25,327 bases of DNA from Leidyana gryllorum EB-2025a (Eukaryota; Apicomplexa). Below are positions 5,860-12,169 of the stretch, piece after piece. The notes beneath the pieces are model-generated. The model was not told where the DNA came from, ran no database searches, and worked only from the letters and a program-made list of their open reading frames with translations. Numbering within the stretch: position 1 is the stretch's first letter; the number at the start of each line of letters is the position of its first letter. The stretch covers positions 1 to 25,327 of the forward strand of contig JBLWGC010000212.1 of NCBI GenBank assembly GCA_048772705.1. Direction: 5' to 3'. The position numbers and the translations under genes are program-made.

Positions 5860-5930
5860 GATGCGGATGGGACTCGAACCCACCACTCCCGTTCCGCAGC
5901 CAGATGCCCCATCCATTAGGCCACCGCACC
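5860..5930 (-). tRNA. Arg-like tRNA with anticodon GCG
   Basis: Body close to Arg(TCG) at 5255 (acceptor GGTGCGG/CCGCATC, D arm GGCCTAATGGATGGGGC, T arm intact). The loop is CTGCGGA, anticodon GCG, in a stem TCTGG/ACGGG with one mismatch next to the loop, and one variable-loop base is lost. Eukaryotes normally read CGC with ACG, so I suspect decay. Confidence 0.5.
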
Positions 5931-5946
5931 ATGGACAGGCTGCGCT

Positions 5947-5969
5947 GAGTTCGATTCCCAGAACCAGCC
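5947..5969 (+). pseudogene. Pro 3' end fragment
   Basis: GAGTTCGATTCCCAGAAC followed by CAGCC is the T loop and 3' acceptor of Pro with one extra base; nothing of the 5' gene remains. Confidence 0.55.
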
Positions 5970-6051
5970 CGTTTTGCTCTCGATCGACCCGACACTCCAC
6001 CTTTTTTAAGACGATACAGCTCTCCACCGAGGCTCCACTTCCCGGATCTTG

Positions 6052-6110
6052 TCCACTACAGTCTAAGTGGCCAGGTATGCGGCTCTCACCCGCACGCTTC
6101 AAGTTCGAGT
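6052..6110 (+). pseudogene. Glu(CTC) truncated
   Basis: Acceptor TCCACTA, D arm and anticodon arm (GCGGCTCTCACCCGC) of Glu with one base lost before the anticodon stem. The T arm is broken (TTCAAGTTCGAG) and no 3' acceptor follows. Confidence 0.7.
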
Positions 6111-6178
6111 AGGTCAATGCGATCCCAGTGAATTACTCCAGCATCGCCTTCTGCCCACCGGACCGCCGGACTGGAGCA

Positions 6179-6250
6179 GGCGTCACTGGAACTCGAGCAC
6201 AGAACCCCCACTTCGGTAAAACGATACCATATCCATCAGGCCATGGTGCC
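6179..6250 (-). pseudogene. Arg-like relic with anticodon ACC
   Basis: Collinear with Arg(ACG) but with many changes: loop TTACCGA, stem held by wobbles, acceptor GGCACCA/TGACGCC with two mismatches, T loop CTCGAGT. I consider it dead. Confidence 0.65.
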
Positions 6251-6396
6251 GGTCGGCAGGGGGAGTAAGCTGAGGTACCTGGGAGAAATAACACCCAAGC
6301 TTGCGGTGGGATAGAAACGAACCGCAAGAAATCCAATGCCACAACCATCCACAATGCGGGCGGAGGATCGCAACCATGTTTAGGCTGATGACTGAA

Positions 6397-6467
6397 GCCT
6401 CCTGTCGGAATCGAACCAGCGACTTTTCGCTTATAAAGCGCATGCTGTACCCCTAAGCTAAGGAGAC
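6397..6467 (-). tRNA. Thr-body tRNA with Ile anticodon TAT
   Basis: Thr-type body (D arm TAGCTTAGGGGTACAGC, T arm GCTGGTTCGATTCCGAC) with acceptor GTCTCCT/AGGAGGC. The anticodon loop is TTTATAA, reading TAT, in a TGCGC/GCGAA stem with one mismatch. The sister copy at 18333 has TGC. Both lie before Ser(AGA) on the same strand. Thr TGT to TAT needs a single change. Confidence 0.55.
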
Positions 6468-6532
6468 ATTCCCTGTCTCGACCCATATGAGTTTTTCATG
6501 CTGGGAATTGCATTAGTTCCACCACATCGCAC

Positions 6533-6613
6533 GACAACTGCTGGATTTAAACCAGCGCGGGCCACGCCCAGTAGATTTCTAGTCTACCCCCTTAACCACT
6601 CGGGCAAGTTGCC
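6533..6613 (-). tRNA. tRNA-Ser-AGA: tRNA-Ser(AGA)
   Basis: Acceptor, D arm, anticodon arm (GTAGA-CTAGAAA-TCTAC) and variable arm match 795. The T loop is TTTAAAT, with C56 changed to T, a weak point in box B shared with the copy at 22305. Confidence 0.8.
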
Positions 6614-6676
6614 ACCTGTCGAACTCGGCATTTTGCGGCCAATGGTTTCACATACGGTTCAGCAAGCTTGAGTTCT

Positions 6677-6741
6677 CGCGCTGCCCGAACCCGCGGTCTC
6701 CCCTCAAAAGTCTTGCGCTCTATCGACGGACTTGGGGCGGC
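6677..6741 (-). pseudogene. Lys-like relic
   Basis: GCCGCCC, GTCCGTCGATAGAGCGCAAG and ACTTTTGAGG followed by CCGCGGGTTCGGGC: same relic class and position, behind Ser, as 18619 and 22445. Confidence 0.65.
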
Positions 6742-6848
6742 AACGAAGCTCGGACTTAGTAACAAATTCCATTCGTATTGATCGTGGAATCTTGGGCCTT
6801 CTTCGGGTACAGGGCGAATCTGTATCAGAGATCCACTCACTTGGTCAC

Positions 6849-6912
6849 GCGCGGGCTCCAGTCGCGGACTCGGAAGTTATCAGGCTCACGCTCCAACCGA
6901 CTGGAATATGTG
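6849..6912 (-). pseudogene. Ile-like relic, anticodon GAT
   Basis: AGTCGGTTGGAGCGTGAGC followed by CTGATAA, CTTCCGAGTC and GAGCCCGC is reminiscent of the D loop, anticodon loop and T arm of eukaryotic Ile. The 5' acceptor is not recognisable and the T loop is lost. This is the only Ile-like body in the window. Confidence 0.35.
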
Positions 6913-7159
6913 ACCGCTTCAGAGTTGAGGTGAACAGTCACTAGCCGAAGGAGCGAGTGATGTGCACGGCAAAACCCCCATGACTGGGATTGAAGCGGCC
7001 GCTCAGACCTTCGTCCACCCCGCCAAACAGTCATTCCGAGAGCCAAATACTGACATCGAGAAGGGGGTGTACCTACACCACTGACAGTTCGCACGGAACC
7101 CCGATGGAAGGTGCGCTGGTCCGGATGGCTGTACCGACTCTTTTGGGATGGGCTGAGCC
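6913..7159. other. 247-base spacer without recognised gene
   Basis: Largest interval without a recognised relic. I find no paired tRNA arms, no box A plus box B at tRNA spacing, and no other copy of most of it in the window. The last 25 bases (GGGATGGGCTGAGCC) recur before Gln genes. Confidence 0.5.
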
Positions 7160-7230
7160 GGTTGCGTCGTGTAGTGGTTAGCACTGGAGACTCTGAATCT
7201 CCCGACCTGGGTTCGATTCGCCGCGCGACC
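7160..7230 (+). tRNA. tRNA-Gln-CTG: tRNA-Gln(CTG)
   Basis: Acceptor GGTTGCG/CGCGACC, D arm GTGTAGTGGTTAGCAC, anticodon stem GGAGA/TCTCC around CTCTGAA. The T stem CTGGG/CGCCG has two mismatches, shared with the inverted copy at 9649. A cleaner CTG copy is at 24753. Confidence 0.7.
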
Positions 7231-7293
7231 TTGGAACTGGTCCTCACTACTCCCTGAAACTTCGCCATGTCTTGGGCTGCGGAGACCATCCGT

Positions 7294-7364
7294 GCAGCAA
7301 TGGTCTAGTGGTTACGACGTCTGCTTCGCACGCAGAAGTCCCGATTTCGATCCTCGGTGGTTGT
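7294..7364 (+). tRNA. Val-body tRNA with Ala anticodon CGC
   Basis: Val D arm and perfect anticodon stem TCTGC/GCAGA, but the loop is TTCGCAC, anticodon CGC. The acceptor GCAGCAA/TGGTTGT has one mismatch and wobbles and lacks the G3:U70 of the true Ala genes here. One base of the variable loop is missing. Inverted twin at 9516; better copy at 20476. Confidence 0.6.
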
Positions 7365-7421
7365 AGCTCGCAACTTTCAGCGAGAACCGAAGCAGAGAAT
7401 CTCAAGCGAAACCACCTGCGT

Positions 7422-7492
7422 TTCGAGACCGGCAATCGAACCCGGGTCTTCCGCGTGACAGGCGGAGGCACTAACCACCATACTAACTCGGA
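7422..7492 (-). tRNA. tRNA-Asp-GTC: tRNA-Asp(GTC), weakened
   Basis: Anticodon arm TCCGC-CTGTCAC-GCGGA is perfect, but the acceptor TCCGAGT/TCTCGAA has mismatches at 2 and 7 and the T stem has one (GATTGCC). Inverted counterpart of 9388. Confidence 0.6.
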
Positions 7493-7583
7493 CCCTCTGA
7501 ACACGCCGGCCTCCAATCCCAGAAGTCTTTCTATTTCGGCTCACGGACAGAAAACGTGTAAAGTGGCGAGCCAAGAACGCTCC

Positions 7584-7662
7584 GGCAAGATGGCCGAGTG
7601 GTCTAAGGCGCTGTGTTCAGGCCGCAGTCCGAAAGGGCGTGGGTTCGAATCCCACTCTTGTC
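7584..7662 (+). tRNA. tRNA-Leu-CAG: tRNA-Leu(CAG)
   Basis: Acceptor GGCAAGA/TCTTGTC, D arm GGCCGAGTGGTCTAAGGC, anticodon stem CTGTG/CGCAG around TTCAGGC, variable arm TCCGAAAGGGC, T arm GTGGGTTCGAATCCCAC. It closes the Gln-Val-Asp-Leu block read on this strand. Confidence 0.93.
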
Positions 7663-7709
7663 AGCCGTTGTATTGGCACTCGGTGAGCTACTAGGATCCA
7701 TATCCAGTC

Positions 7710-7746
7710 TTACCAGAACTTGAGTCTGGCACCTCGGACGACCCCT
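7710..7746 (-). pseudogene. Leu(CAA) anticodon-arm fragment
   Basis: The reverse strand carries TGCCAGACTCAAGTTCTGG, the anticodon arm of the Leu(CAA) genes at 12895 and 23487, without D or T arms. A related fragment is at 16545. Confidence 0.5.
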
Positions 7747-7829
7747 AAATCTGCGGCGTAGTTGAGAGCTTGAAGTGTCACTGTCGAGGTTCTGAAGTTG
7801 AGCCTGCGAACCTCGACGCGGTTGGCCGG

Positions 7830-7908
7830 CCGGGGGTAGCTCAGTTGGTAGAGCATCTGACTGTAGTACTGGCATCAGATAGTCGGCGGTTCGATTCCGT
7901 CCCACCGG
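7830..7908 (+). tRNA. tRNA-Tyr-GTA: tRNA-Tyr(GTA) with a 7-base intron
   Basis: Acceptor CCGGGGG/CCACCGG with C1:G72, a eukaryotic Tyr identity pair; D arm TAGCTCAGTTGGTAGAGC; anticodon stem TCTGA/TCAGA; T arm GGCGGTTCGATTCCGTC. Between the stems lie 14 bases, CTGTAG, then TACTGGC, then A, consistent with a 7-base intron at 7867-7873 after position 37, the standard place. Confidence 0.9.
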
Positions 7909-7991
7909 AAGTAGAGAGATGGTTTGAAAACTACTACTCAACCTATGTGCCAACTGGGTTTAATCTGGCGATGATTCCATACATGTAGTTT

Positions 7992-8063
7992 GGATGGGCT
8001 AGGGACCGATCCAAGTACCTTTTGTACGCTAAGCGACCGCTTAACCATCTGAGCTGGCCGCCC
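7992..8063 (-). pseudogene. Ala(AGC)-like relic
   Basis: D arm GCTCAGATGGTTAAGC and loop TTAGCGT recall Ala, but the anticodon stem GTCGC/ACAAA does not close and the T arm (TTGGATCGGTCCCTA) is poor. The acceptor GGGCGGC/CCCATCC is mispaired. Confidence 0.65.
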
Positions 8064-8150
8064 GCCGTGCCTACCCCATACCATTGGCTTCTACTTTACA
8101 TATTATGAACAGTCTCTTGATTGTAAAGCGGGTTTAAACACCGACCAGGC

Positions 8151-8221
8151 GGCTGTTTGATGTAGTGGTATAATTTTTCCTTCGTGTACAAGAACTCCTG
8201 AGTTCGATTCCTAGAACAGTC
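8151..8221 (+). pseudogene. Pro-like relic, anticodon CGT
   Basis: Full-length Pro copy: acceptor GGCTGTT/AACAGTC and T arm CTGAGTTCGATTCCTAG. The anticodon stem TTTCC/ACAAG is largely unpaired and the loop reads TTCGTGT. It precedes the Glu variant at 8304, as Pro does at 17371. Confidence 0.7.
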
Positions 8222-8303
8222 CCGTTGCTTGTCGGTTGGGCCGACGCTCCACCTCATCTCAAGATGGTACGGCTCTCGTCCGAAGCCTCAGCTCGGGAGC
8301 TTG

Positions 8304-8375
8304 TCCACTGTAGTCTAAGTGGCTAGGGTATGCGGCTCTTACCCGCACGATCCGGGTTCAAGTCCCGGCAGTGGA
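8304..8375 (+). tRNA. Glu-body tRNA with Lys anticodon CTT
   Basis: The acceptor TCCACTG/CAGTGGA, anticodon stem TGCGG/CCGCA and T arm CCGGGTTCAAGTCCCGG are exactly those of Glu. The loop is CTCTTAC, so the anticodon is CTT (Lys), one base from CTC. The only other change is one D-region base (AGGGTA for AGGATA). U36 in place of C36 should disturb GluRS recognition, while LysRS relies on U35 and U36. If expressed and charged with Glu it would misread AAG. Confidence 0.85.
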
Positions 8376-8452
8376 AGTCATTGGACCATTCGAGCAAAGT
8401 GCTGCAGTAACCTCCGTCAAGAGTGACTGACTCGTGATCTTTGGCTTGCATT

Positions 8453-8524
8453 GCCTTCTTAGTTTAGGGGCAGAGCATTCGCTTAATTAAGCGAAAGGTC
8501 GCCGGTTCGATTCCGGCAGAAGGC
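8453..8524 (+). tRNA. Thr-body tRNA with eight-base anticodon loop
   Basis: The Thr(AGT) body is intact (acceptor, T arm, stem TTCGC/GCGAA) but the loop is TTAATTAA, eight bases rather than TTAGTAA. Stem and loop together form an 18-base perfect palindrome. Enlarged loops are known in frameshift suppressor tRNAs; here it may equally be a silent mutation. Confidence 0.75.
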
Positions 8525-8575
8525 TTTGGTCACGACCCAATCAATTCTATAGCTGTTTCCCTCCTGCGCACACTT

Positions 8576-8646
8576 AGCAGTGCGTCGTTTCGATCGACGG
8601 ACCTTTGGGTTATGAGCCCAACACTCTTCCACTGAGCTACACTGCT
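8576..8646 (-). tRNA. tRNA-iMet-CAT: initiator tRNA-Met(CAT)
   Basis: Initiator marks are all present: A1:U72 (AGCAGTG/CACTGCT), three G:C pairs before the loop (TTGGG-CTCATAA-CCCAA), and T loop ATCGAAA. D arm TAGCTCAGTGGAAGAGT. Its inverted twin is at 10083. Confidence 0.94.
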
Positions 8647-8783
8647 TAGTCTGCAACATTGAAGAGGGAGCAGGAATGCGATTCTTGAGATGTTATTTGC
8701 CTTGAGTGCCGCAGTCTGCTAACGAGCTGGCTGCGTTGGTTCTAGAAACTGCTTATCTCATCGGGTCAACCGACAACCAAGAG

Positions 8784-8853
8784 GGCTGTTCTGGGAATCG
8801 AACCAGGTCTCCTTCCACCCTAAGGAAAGATCATACCGCTAGACCAAACAGCC
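8784..8853 (-). tRNA. tRNA-Pro-AGG: tRNA-Pro(AGG), weakened
   Basis: Acceptor GGCTGTT/AACAGCC and D arm GGTCTAGCGGTATGAT are sound; loop TTAGGGT gives AGG. A base is missing before the T arm, so the T stem CCTGG/CCCAG has mismatches. The better AGG copy is at 21116. Confidence 0.55.
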
Positions 8854-8941
8854 GCCCGTCTGTCGTGCAACCCGCTGGGTACACTCGAGAAAGTGGTCAT
8901 ACTATGTGAAGTACCACTAAATGCGATGGGGTCTGCACAGC

Positions 8942-9012
8942 GGGAGGCTAGCCCAGATGATGAAACGGTGCTTAGTATACGAAAGGTTCCGGGATCGATT
9001 CTCAGCCCATCC
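8942..9012 (+). pseudogene. Ala-like relic
   Basis: Ala-type start (GGGAGGCTAGCCCAGATG) and T loop GGATCGATT, ending CCCATCC. The D and anticodon stems are unpaired; the loop reads TTAGTAT. It sits behind the Pro spacer, where Ala genes occur elsewhere. Confidence 0.6.
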
Positions 9013-9117
9013 GAACTACATAGATGGAACCCTCCCCAGAGTAGTCTAGTTGGCCTATCAACGCTGTCTGCCAAAACCATCAGGTTGAGTAGTACTCTGC
9101 CAATCAGCCCTCTACTT

Positions 9118-9196
9118 CCGGTGGGACGGAATCGAACCGCCGACTATCTGATGCCAGCACTACAGTCAGATGCTCTACCAACTGAGCTACCCCCGG
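9118..9196 (-). tRNA. tRNA-Tyr-GTA: tRNA-Tyr(GTA) with a 7-base intron
   Basis: Twin of 7830 on the other strand. The coding parts are the same; the intron reads TGCTGGC instead of TACTGGC (9153-9159 on this window). C1:G72 is kept. Confidence 0.9.
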
Positions 9197-9240
9197 CCGT
9201 CCAACTGCTCCGGGGTTCAAAAGGCTTAACCCCAGATCCT

Positions 9241-9294
9241 CGCCCTTTCGGACTGCGGCCTGAACACAGCGCCTTAGACCACTCGGCCATCTTT
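9241..9294 (-). pseudogene. Leu(CAG) without 3' end
   Basis: D arm, anticodon arm (CTGTG-TTCAGGC-CGCAG) and variable arm of Leu are perfect, but the T arm and 3' acceptor are replaced by GAGGATCTGGGGTTAAGCC, and the 5' acceptor is damaged. It is in the Leu slot of the inverted block. Confidence 0.75.
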
Positions 9295-9387
9295 GTCGCA
9301 GTCTTGTTGGTTCGTCGCTCCACGCGTTTTTGTCCGTGAGCCGAAATAGAAAGACTTCTGGGATTGGAGGCCGGCGTGTTCGGAGCG

Positions 9388-9458
9388 TTCGAGTCAGTAT
9401 AGTGGTTAGTGTCTCCGCCTGTCACGCGGAAGACCCGGGTTCGATTCCCGGTCTCGAA
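9388..9458 (+). tRNA. tRNA-Asp-GTC: tRNA-Asp(GTC), variant acceptor
   Basis: Anticodon arm and T arm are perfect. The acceptor TTCGAGT/TCTCGAA is compensated at position 2 but mismatched at 7, and the discriminator is A instead of G73, which should weaken Asp charging. Confidence 0.65.
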
Positions 9459-9515
9459 ATGCAGGTGGTTTCGCTTGAGATTCTCTGCTTCGGTTCTCGC
9501 TGAAAGTTGCGAGCT

Positions 9516-9586
9516 ACAACCACCGAGGATCGAAATCGGGACTTCTGCGTGCGAAGCAGACGTCGTAACCACTAGACCATTGCTGC
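9516..9586 (-). tRNA. Val-body tRNA with Ala anticodon CGC
   Basis: Inverted twin of 7294, identical in the anticodon arm (loop TTCGCAC) and sharing the lost variable-loop base and the GATTTCGATC T loop. Confidence 0.6.
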
Positions 9587-9648
9587 ACGATGGTCCCCGC
9601 AGCCCAAGACATGGCGAAGTTTCAGGGAGTAGTGAGGACCAGTTCCAA

Positions 9649-9725
9649 GGTCGCGCGGCGAATCGAACCCAGGTCGGGAGATTCAGAGTCTCCAGTGCTA
9701 ACCACTACACGACGCAGACGCAACC
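9649..9725 (-). pseudogene. Gln(CTG) with six-base insertion
   Basis: Twin of 7160 with a repeated TGCGTC between the 5' acceptor strand and the D arm (77 bases instead of 71). Anticodon arm GGAGA-CTCTGAA-TCTCC is intact. The insertion shifts box A from the acceptor; with the inner TCTGCG as acceptor, pairing is lost. Confidence 0.7.
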
Positions 9726-9907
9726 GGCTCAGCCCATTCCAGAAGAGTCTGTTCCTCAACTGGACACACGCAACACGGGTCTCTACTGACCTCTGAAATA
9801 TTTTAAGTGGCTCCTGTATAAAGCGCCCAGCGTAAGCGTTGGATTTGGGTGGGACAGAAAGCTCACTTAAATCCTTGAAGCAGTTGCGCTTTTTCTCAAA
9901 TGCAACC

Positions 9908-9988
9908 GACAAGGGTGAGATTCGAACCAACGCGGGTGAAACCCACCGGCTTAGCAGGCCGCCGCCTTAACCACTCGGCCACCTTGCC
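9908..9988 (-). tRNA. tRNA-Ser-GCT: tRNA-Ser(GCT)
   Basis: Matches 1970 in acceptor, D arm, anticodon arm (CTGCTAA) and variable arm. The T stem is GTTGG/CTCAC with one mismatch, so it is slightly weaker than 1970. Confidence 0.82.
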
Positions 9989-10082
9989 GAGAGTGGAACG
10001 GGCTACACATTCCATCGGGAATCCCGTGCGAATTAACTTCTCGAGAATCGCATTTCGGCTACCTCTTTCATAAGGCACATTG

Positions 10083-10153
10083 AGCAGTGTAGCTCAGTGG
10101 AAGAGTGTTGGGCTCATAACCCAAAGGTCCGTCGATCGAAACGACGCACTGCT
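10083..10153 (+). tRNA. tRNA-iMet-CAT: initiator tRNA-Met(CAT)
   Basis: Identical to 8576 across the gene: A1:U72, TTGGG-CTCATAA-CCCAA and ATCGAAA T loop. It is divergent from Thr at 10204, mirroring the 8453-8646 arrangement. Confidence 0.94.
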
Positions 10154-10203
10154 AAGTGTGCGCAGGAGGGAAACAGTTATAGAATTGATTGGGTCGTGAG
10201 CAA

Positions 10204-10274
10204 GCCTTCTGCCGGAATCGAACCGGCGACCTTAGGCTTACTAATCGAATGCTCTGCCCCTACGCTAAGAAGGC
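10204..10274 (-). pseudogene. Thr(AGT) with broken anticodon stem
   Basis: Acceptor and T arm are perfect and the loop is TTAGTAA, but the anticodon stem TTCGA/GCCTA has three mismatches. Confidence 0.65.
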
Positions 10275-10351
10275 AATGTTAGCTGGAGATCACGAATCAG
10301 TCACTATTGACGGAGATCACTGGAGTAATTTGCTCGAGTACTTCAGTGACT

Positions 10352-10423
10352 TCCACTGCCGGGACTTGAACCCGGATCGTGCGGGTGAAAGCCGCATATC
10401 CTAGCCACTTAGACTACAGTGGA
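10352..10423 (-). tRNA. tRNA-Glu-TTC: tRNA-Glu(TTC)
   Basis: Consensus Glu(TTC): acceptor TCCACTG/CAGTGGA, loop CTTTCAC, T arm CCGGGTTCAAGTCCCGG. Confidence 0.93.
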
Positions 10424-10509
10424 CGAGTCACAACAGTTGCACTGACGAATGAGGCGCCAGAGAACTGTGAGTCGATCTCAGGTGGGAAGTTCACCTAGGT
10501 TTGGCGAGT

Positions 10510-10575
10510 GGGCGGCTATCTCAAGTGGTAGAGCGGTGACTTGGCACGCGAGAGGTCAGTTTAGACACCCATCAA
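10510..10575 (+). pseudogene. Ala-like relic, anticodon GGC
   Basis: GGGCGGC and TCAAGTGGTAGAGCGG are Ala-like; loop TTGGCAC would read GGC in a GTGAC/GCGAG stem with mismatches. The T arm is gone (GTTTAGACACCCATC). Confidence 0.6.
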
Positions 10576-10641
10576 TGCCGCAGGACAGGCTGAACATGGG
10601 GGCATTTGGTCACTCCTCGCGGCATGTCGAATTCGACAGTT

Positions 10642-10722
10642 GGCAACTTGCCCGAGCGGTTAAGGTGGTAGACTTGAAATCTACTGGGCCTGGCCCGCGC
10701 TGGTTCAAATCCAGCAGTTGTC
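10642..10722 (+). tRNA. tRNA-Ser-TGA: tRNA-Ser(TGA)
   Basis: Acceptor GGCAACT/AGTTGTC, D arm GCCCGAGCGGTTAAGG, anticodon stem GTAGA/TCTAC around CTTGAAA, variable arm GGGCCTGGCCC, T arm CTGGTTCAAATCCAG. The only clean TGA Ser gene. Confidence 0.92.
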
Positions 10723-10956
10723 GTTCGATGTGATTGGAGGGGCAGACAACAAGCCTGAAACCCGAGAATGGTGCCTCAATCAACCATCTGCCATCTTCTC
10801 TGCATCTGCGGGAATCGTTACACCTCGAGTCCTGAATACAGAACGAAGAGTCTAAACTACTCCAGGCCGTCCAACTTAGGCCGGTACATATGAACCAGGC
10901 TCATCGGATACGCGTTTCCAGAGACACACGCCCCTTCGGCAGTCCGGAAGCTCCGT
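10723..10956. other. spacer with one Gly fragment
   Basis: Only a stub of Gly is seen (GCATCTGCGGGAATCG at 10802, minus strand, the 3' acceptor and T arm). The rest has no tRNA arms; ACACACGCCCCTTCGGCAGTCC near 10926 resembles the flank of Val copies near 4070 and 22020. Confidence 0.45.
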
Positions 10957-11025
10957 GCAGCCATCTAGCGGTCACTACGTCTGCTTAACACGCAGAAGGT
11001 CCCGAGTTCAATCCTCGGTGGCTGT
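10957..11025 (+). pseudogene. Val(AAC) with D-arm deletion
   Basis: Anticodon arm TCTGC-TTAACAC-GCAGA and T arm are nearly intact, but GG of box A is missing (CCATCTAGCGG) and the T loop is TTCAATC. Probably inactive; heads a Val-Asp-Leu-Ala series. Confidence 0.6.
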
Positions 11026-11079
11026 AACACGCATCGTTCAGGCAAGCATCACGGAATCTAGAGTGGAAGACTATCTATC

Positions 11080-11150
11080 TCCGAGACCGGGAATCGAACC
11101 CGGGTCTTCCGCGTGAGAGGCGGCCAAACTAACCACCATACTATCTCGGT
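11080..11150 (-). tRNA. Asp-body tRNA with Glu anticodon CTC
   Basis: T arm and 3' end (TCTCGGAG) are those of Asp. The loop is CTCTCAC, giving CTC, in stem GCCGC/GCGGA with one mismatch. The 5' end ACCGAGA leaves an A1:A72 mismatch. Confidence 0.55.
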
Positions 11151-11245
11151 GGCTCACAAACACACCGGCCTTCAACACCAAAAGTCCTCCCTTCTCGAGA
11201 CTTCACGAACAGAAAACGTGTAAAGTGGCGAGCCAAGAACCCTTC

Positions 11246-11324
11246 GGCAAGATGGCCGAGTGGTCTAAGGCGCTGTGTTAAGGCCGCAGTCCGAAAGGGC
11301 GTGGGTTCGAATCCCACTCTTGTC
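11246..11324 (+). tRNA. tRNA-Leu-AAG: tRNA-Leu(AAG)
   Basis: Same body as Leu(CAG) at 7584 with loop TTAAGGC; A34 would be inosine. Acceptor, variable arm and T arm are intact. Confidence 0.93.
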
Positions 11325-11385
11325 AGCCGTTGTATCGGCACTCGGTCAGCCACTGGATGCAGAAGGTTTTCCATGTAGAGCGGAT

Positions 11386-11457
11386 GGGCGGCTAGCTCAG
11401 ATGGTAGAGCGCTCGCTTTGCATGCGAGAGGTACTAGGATCCATACCCAGGTCGTCC
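11386..11457 (+). tRNA. tRNA-Ala-TGC: tRNA-Ala(TGC)
   Basis: Acceptor GGGCGGC/GTCGTCC contains G3:U70, the Ala identity pair; D arm TAGCTCAGATGGTAGAGC; anticodon stem CTCGC/GCGAG around TTTGCAT. The T loop ATCCATA departs from the ATCGATG of other Ala copies, so box B is weaker. Confidence 0.75.
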
Positions 11458-11534
11458 AAACTCAGTAGGGCGACCTGTCGGTAGTTAAATACGGAGTTGC
11501 GACCTCTAACAGAGCGTCGCATATCGCAGCTCCC

Positions 11535-11606
11535 GGCACCGCTAGGCTTCGAAACTGCGACTCTGTGGTAAACAGCTACACGCTTTGCCGACTGAGCTAC
11601 AAGACC
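11535..11606 (-). pseudogene. Asn(GTT)-like, decayed
   Basis: D arm TAGCTCAGTCGGCAAAGC and loop CTGTTTA with anticodon GTT. The T stem and the acceptor (GGTCTTG/CGGTGCC) are mispaired. Followed, as at 5637, by a Pro half gene. Confidence 0.6.
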
Positions 11607-11618
11607 CAGTTGCAATGT

Positions 11619-11660
11619 TCTTCCAAGCGAGGAAAAATCATACCTGCAGACCAAACAGCC
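11619..11660 (-). pseudogene. Pro 5' half
   Basis: 5' acceptor GGCTGTT and D arm of Pro, then a damaged anticodon arm; no 3' half. Same Asn-Pro junction as at 5719. Confidence 0.65.
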
Positions 11661-11722
11661 CCCTGGTCGGAGCTTGTCAGCGTCTCTGTCAATCTGCCAC
11701 GGCTGTTTGAGGCGTGCCTCCT

Positions 11723-11792
11723 GCGTCTGCCGGGAATCGAACCTGGGTCGTCTCGGTGGCAACGACACATTCTACCACTAGACCACAGATGC
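11723..11792 (-). tRNA. tRNA-Gly-GCC: tRNA-Gly(GCC)
   Basis: Loop TTGCCAC, T arm CAGGTTCGATTCCCG with one mismatch, acceptor GCATCTG/CAGACGC with one A:C mismatch at position 3, and one G:G mismatch in the anticodon stem. Similar to 22165. Confidence 0.75.
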
Positions 11793-11887
11793 ATGACTCG
11801 TTGTTGTTCAAGCTCGTGCACAATAACGGCCGTTTTGCTTCAAGTGAGGAGACAGGATCGAGTTGAGTGAGTATGAGGGGCAGTTCT

Positions 11888-11958
11888 GGGTACGTAGCTC
11901 AGTGGTAGAGCAGCTGACTGCAGATCAGCAAGTCCGTGGTTCAACTCCGCGCGTGCCC
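11888..11958 (+). tRNA. tRNA-Cys-GCA: tRNA-Cys(GCA)
   Basis: Acceptor GGGTACG/CGTGCCC followed by U73, an identity base of Cys; D arm TAGCTCAGTGGTAGAGC; anticodon stem GCTGA/TCAGC around CTGCAGA; T arm CGTGGTTCAACTCCGCG. The only Cys gene in the window. Confidence 0.92.
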
Positions 11959-12097
11959 TGAAGATGGAATGAAACGTTCGAAGGTGTTGGCTCAGCCATA
12001 CCGTCATGTGATCGAGACAGGGCCTGCCTGGTTAGCTGAGGGGCAGAACCCTCGCACGGGCGCGAGGGATTTTGACACCAGATGCCACAACCTCTCT

Positions 12098-12169
12098 GCC
12101 TCGGCTGTGGATCGAGCACGGGACTTCCAGATCTTCAGTCTGGCGCTCTCCCAACTGAGCTACCGAGGC
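12098..12169 (-). tRNA. tRNA-Phe-GAA: tRNA-Phe(GAA)
   Basis: Matches Phe at 4170 in acceptor, D and anticodon arms. T54 is C (GCTCGATCC) and the T stem has one extra mismatch. A CCCTCGCACGGGCGCGAGGG hairpin lies beyond its 3' end. Confidence 0.83.

Noticed and set aside
7996-8100. A second large inverted-repeat centre as a replication origin
   Set aside because: The region between the arms of 7160-9725 contains ordinary relics and no AT-rich or initiator-like motif.
12032-12065. CCCTCGCACGGGCGCGAGGG next to Phe as a Pro(CGG) or Ala gene
   Set aside because: It forms a hairpin after a TAGCTGAGGGGCAGA D-like segment, but there is no T arm or acceptor. It recurs, damaged, next to the other Phe gene at 4124, so it is probably an old tRNA half.
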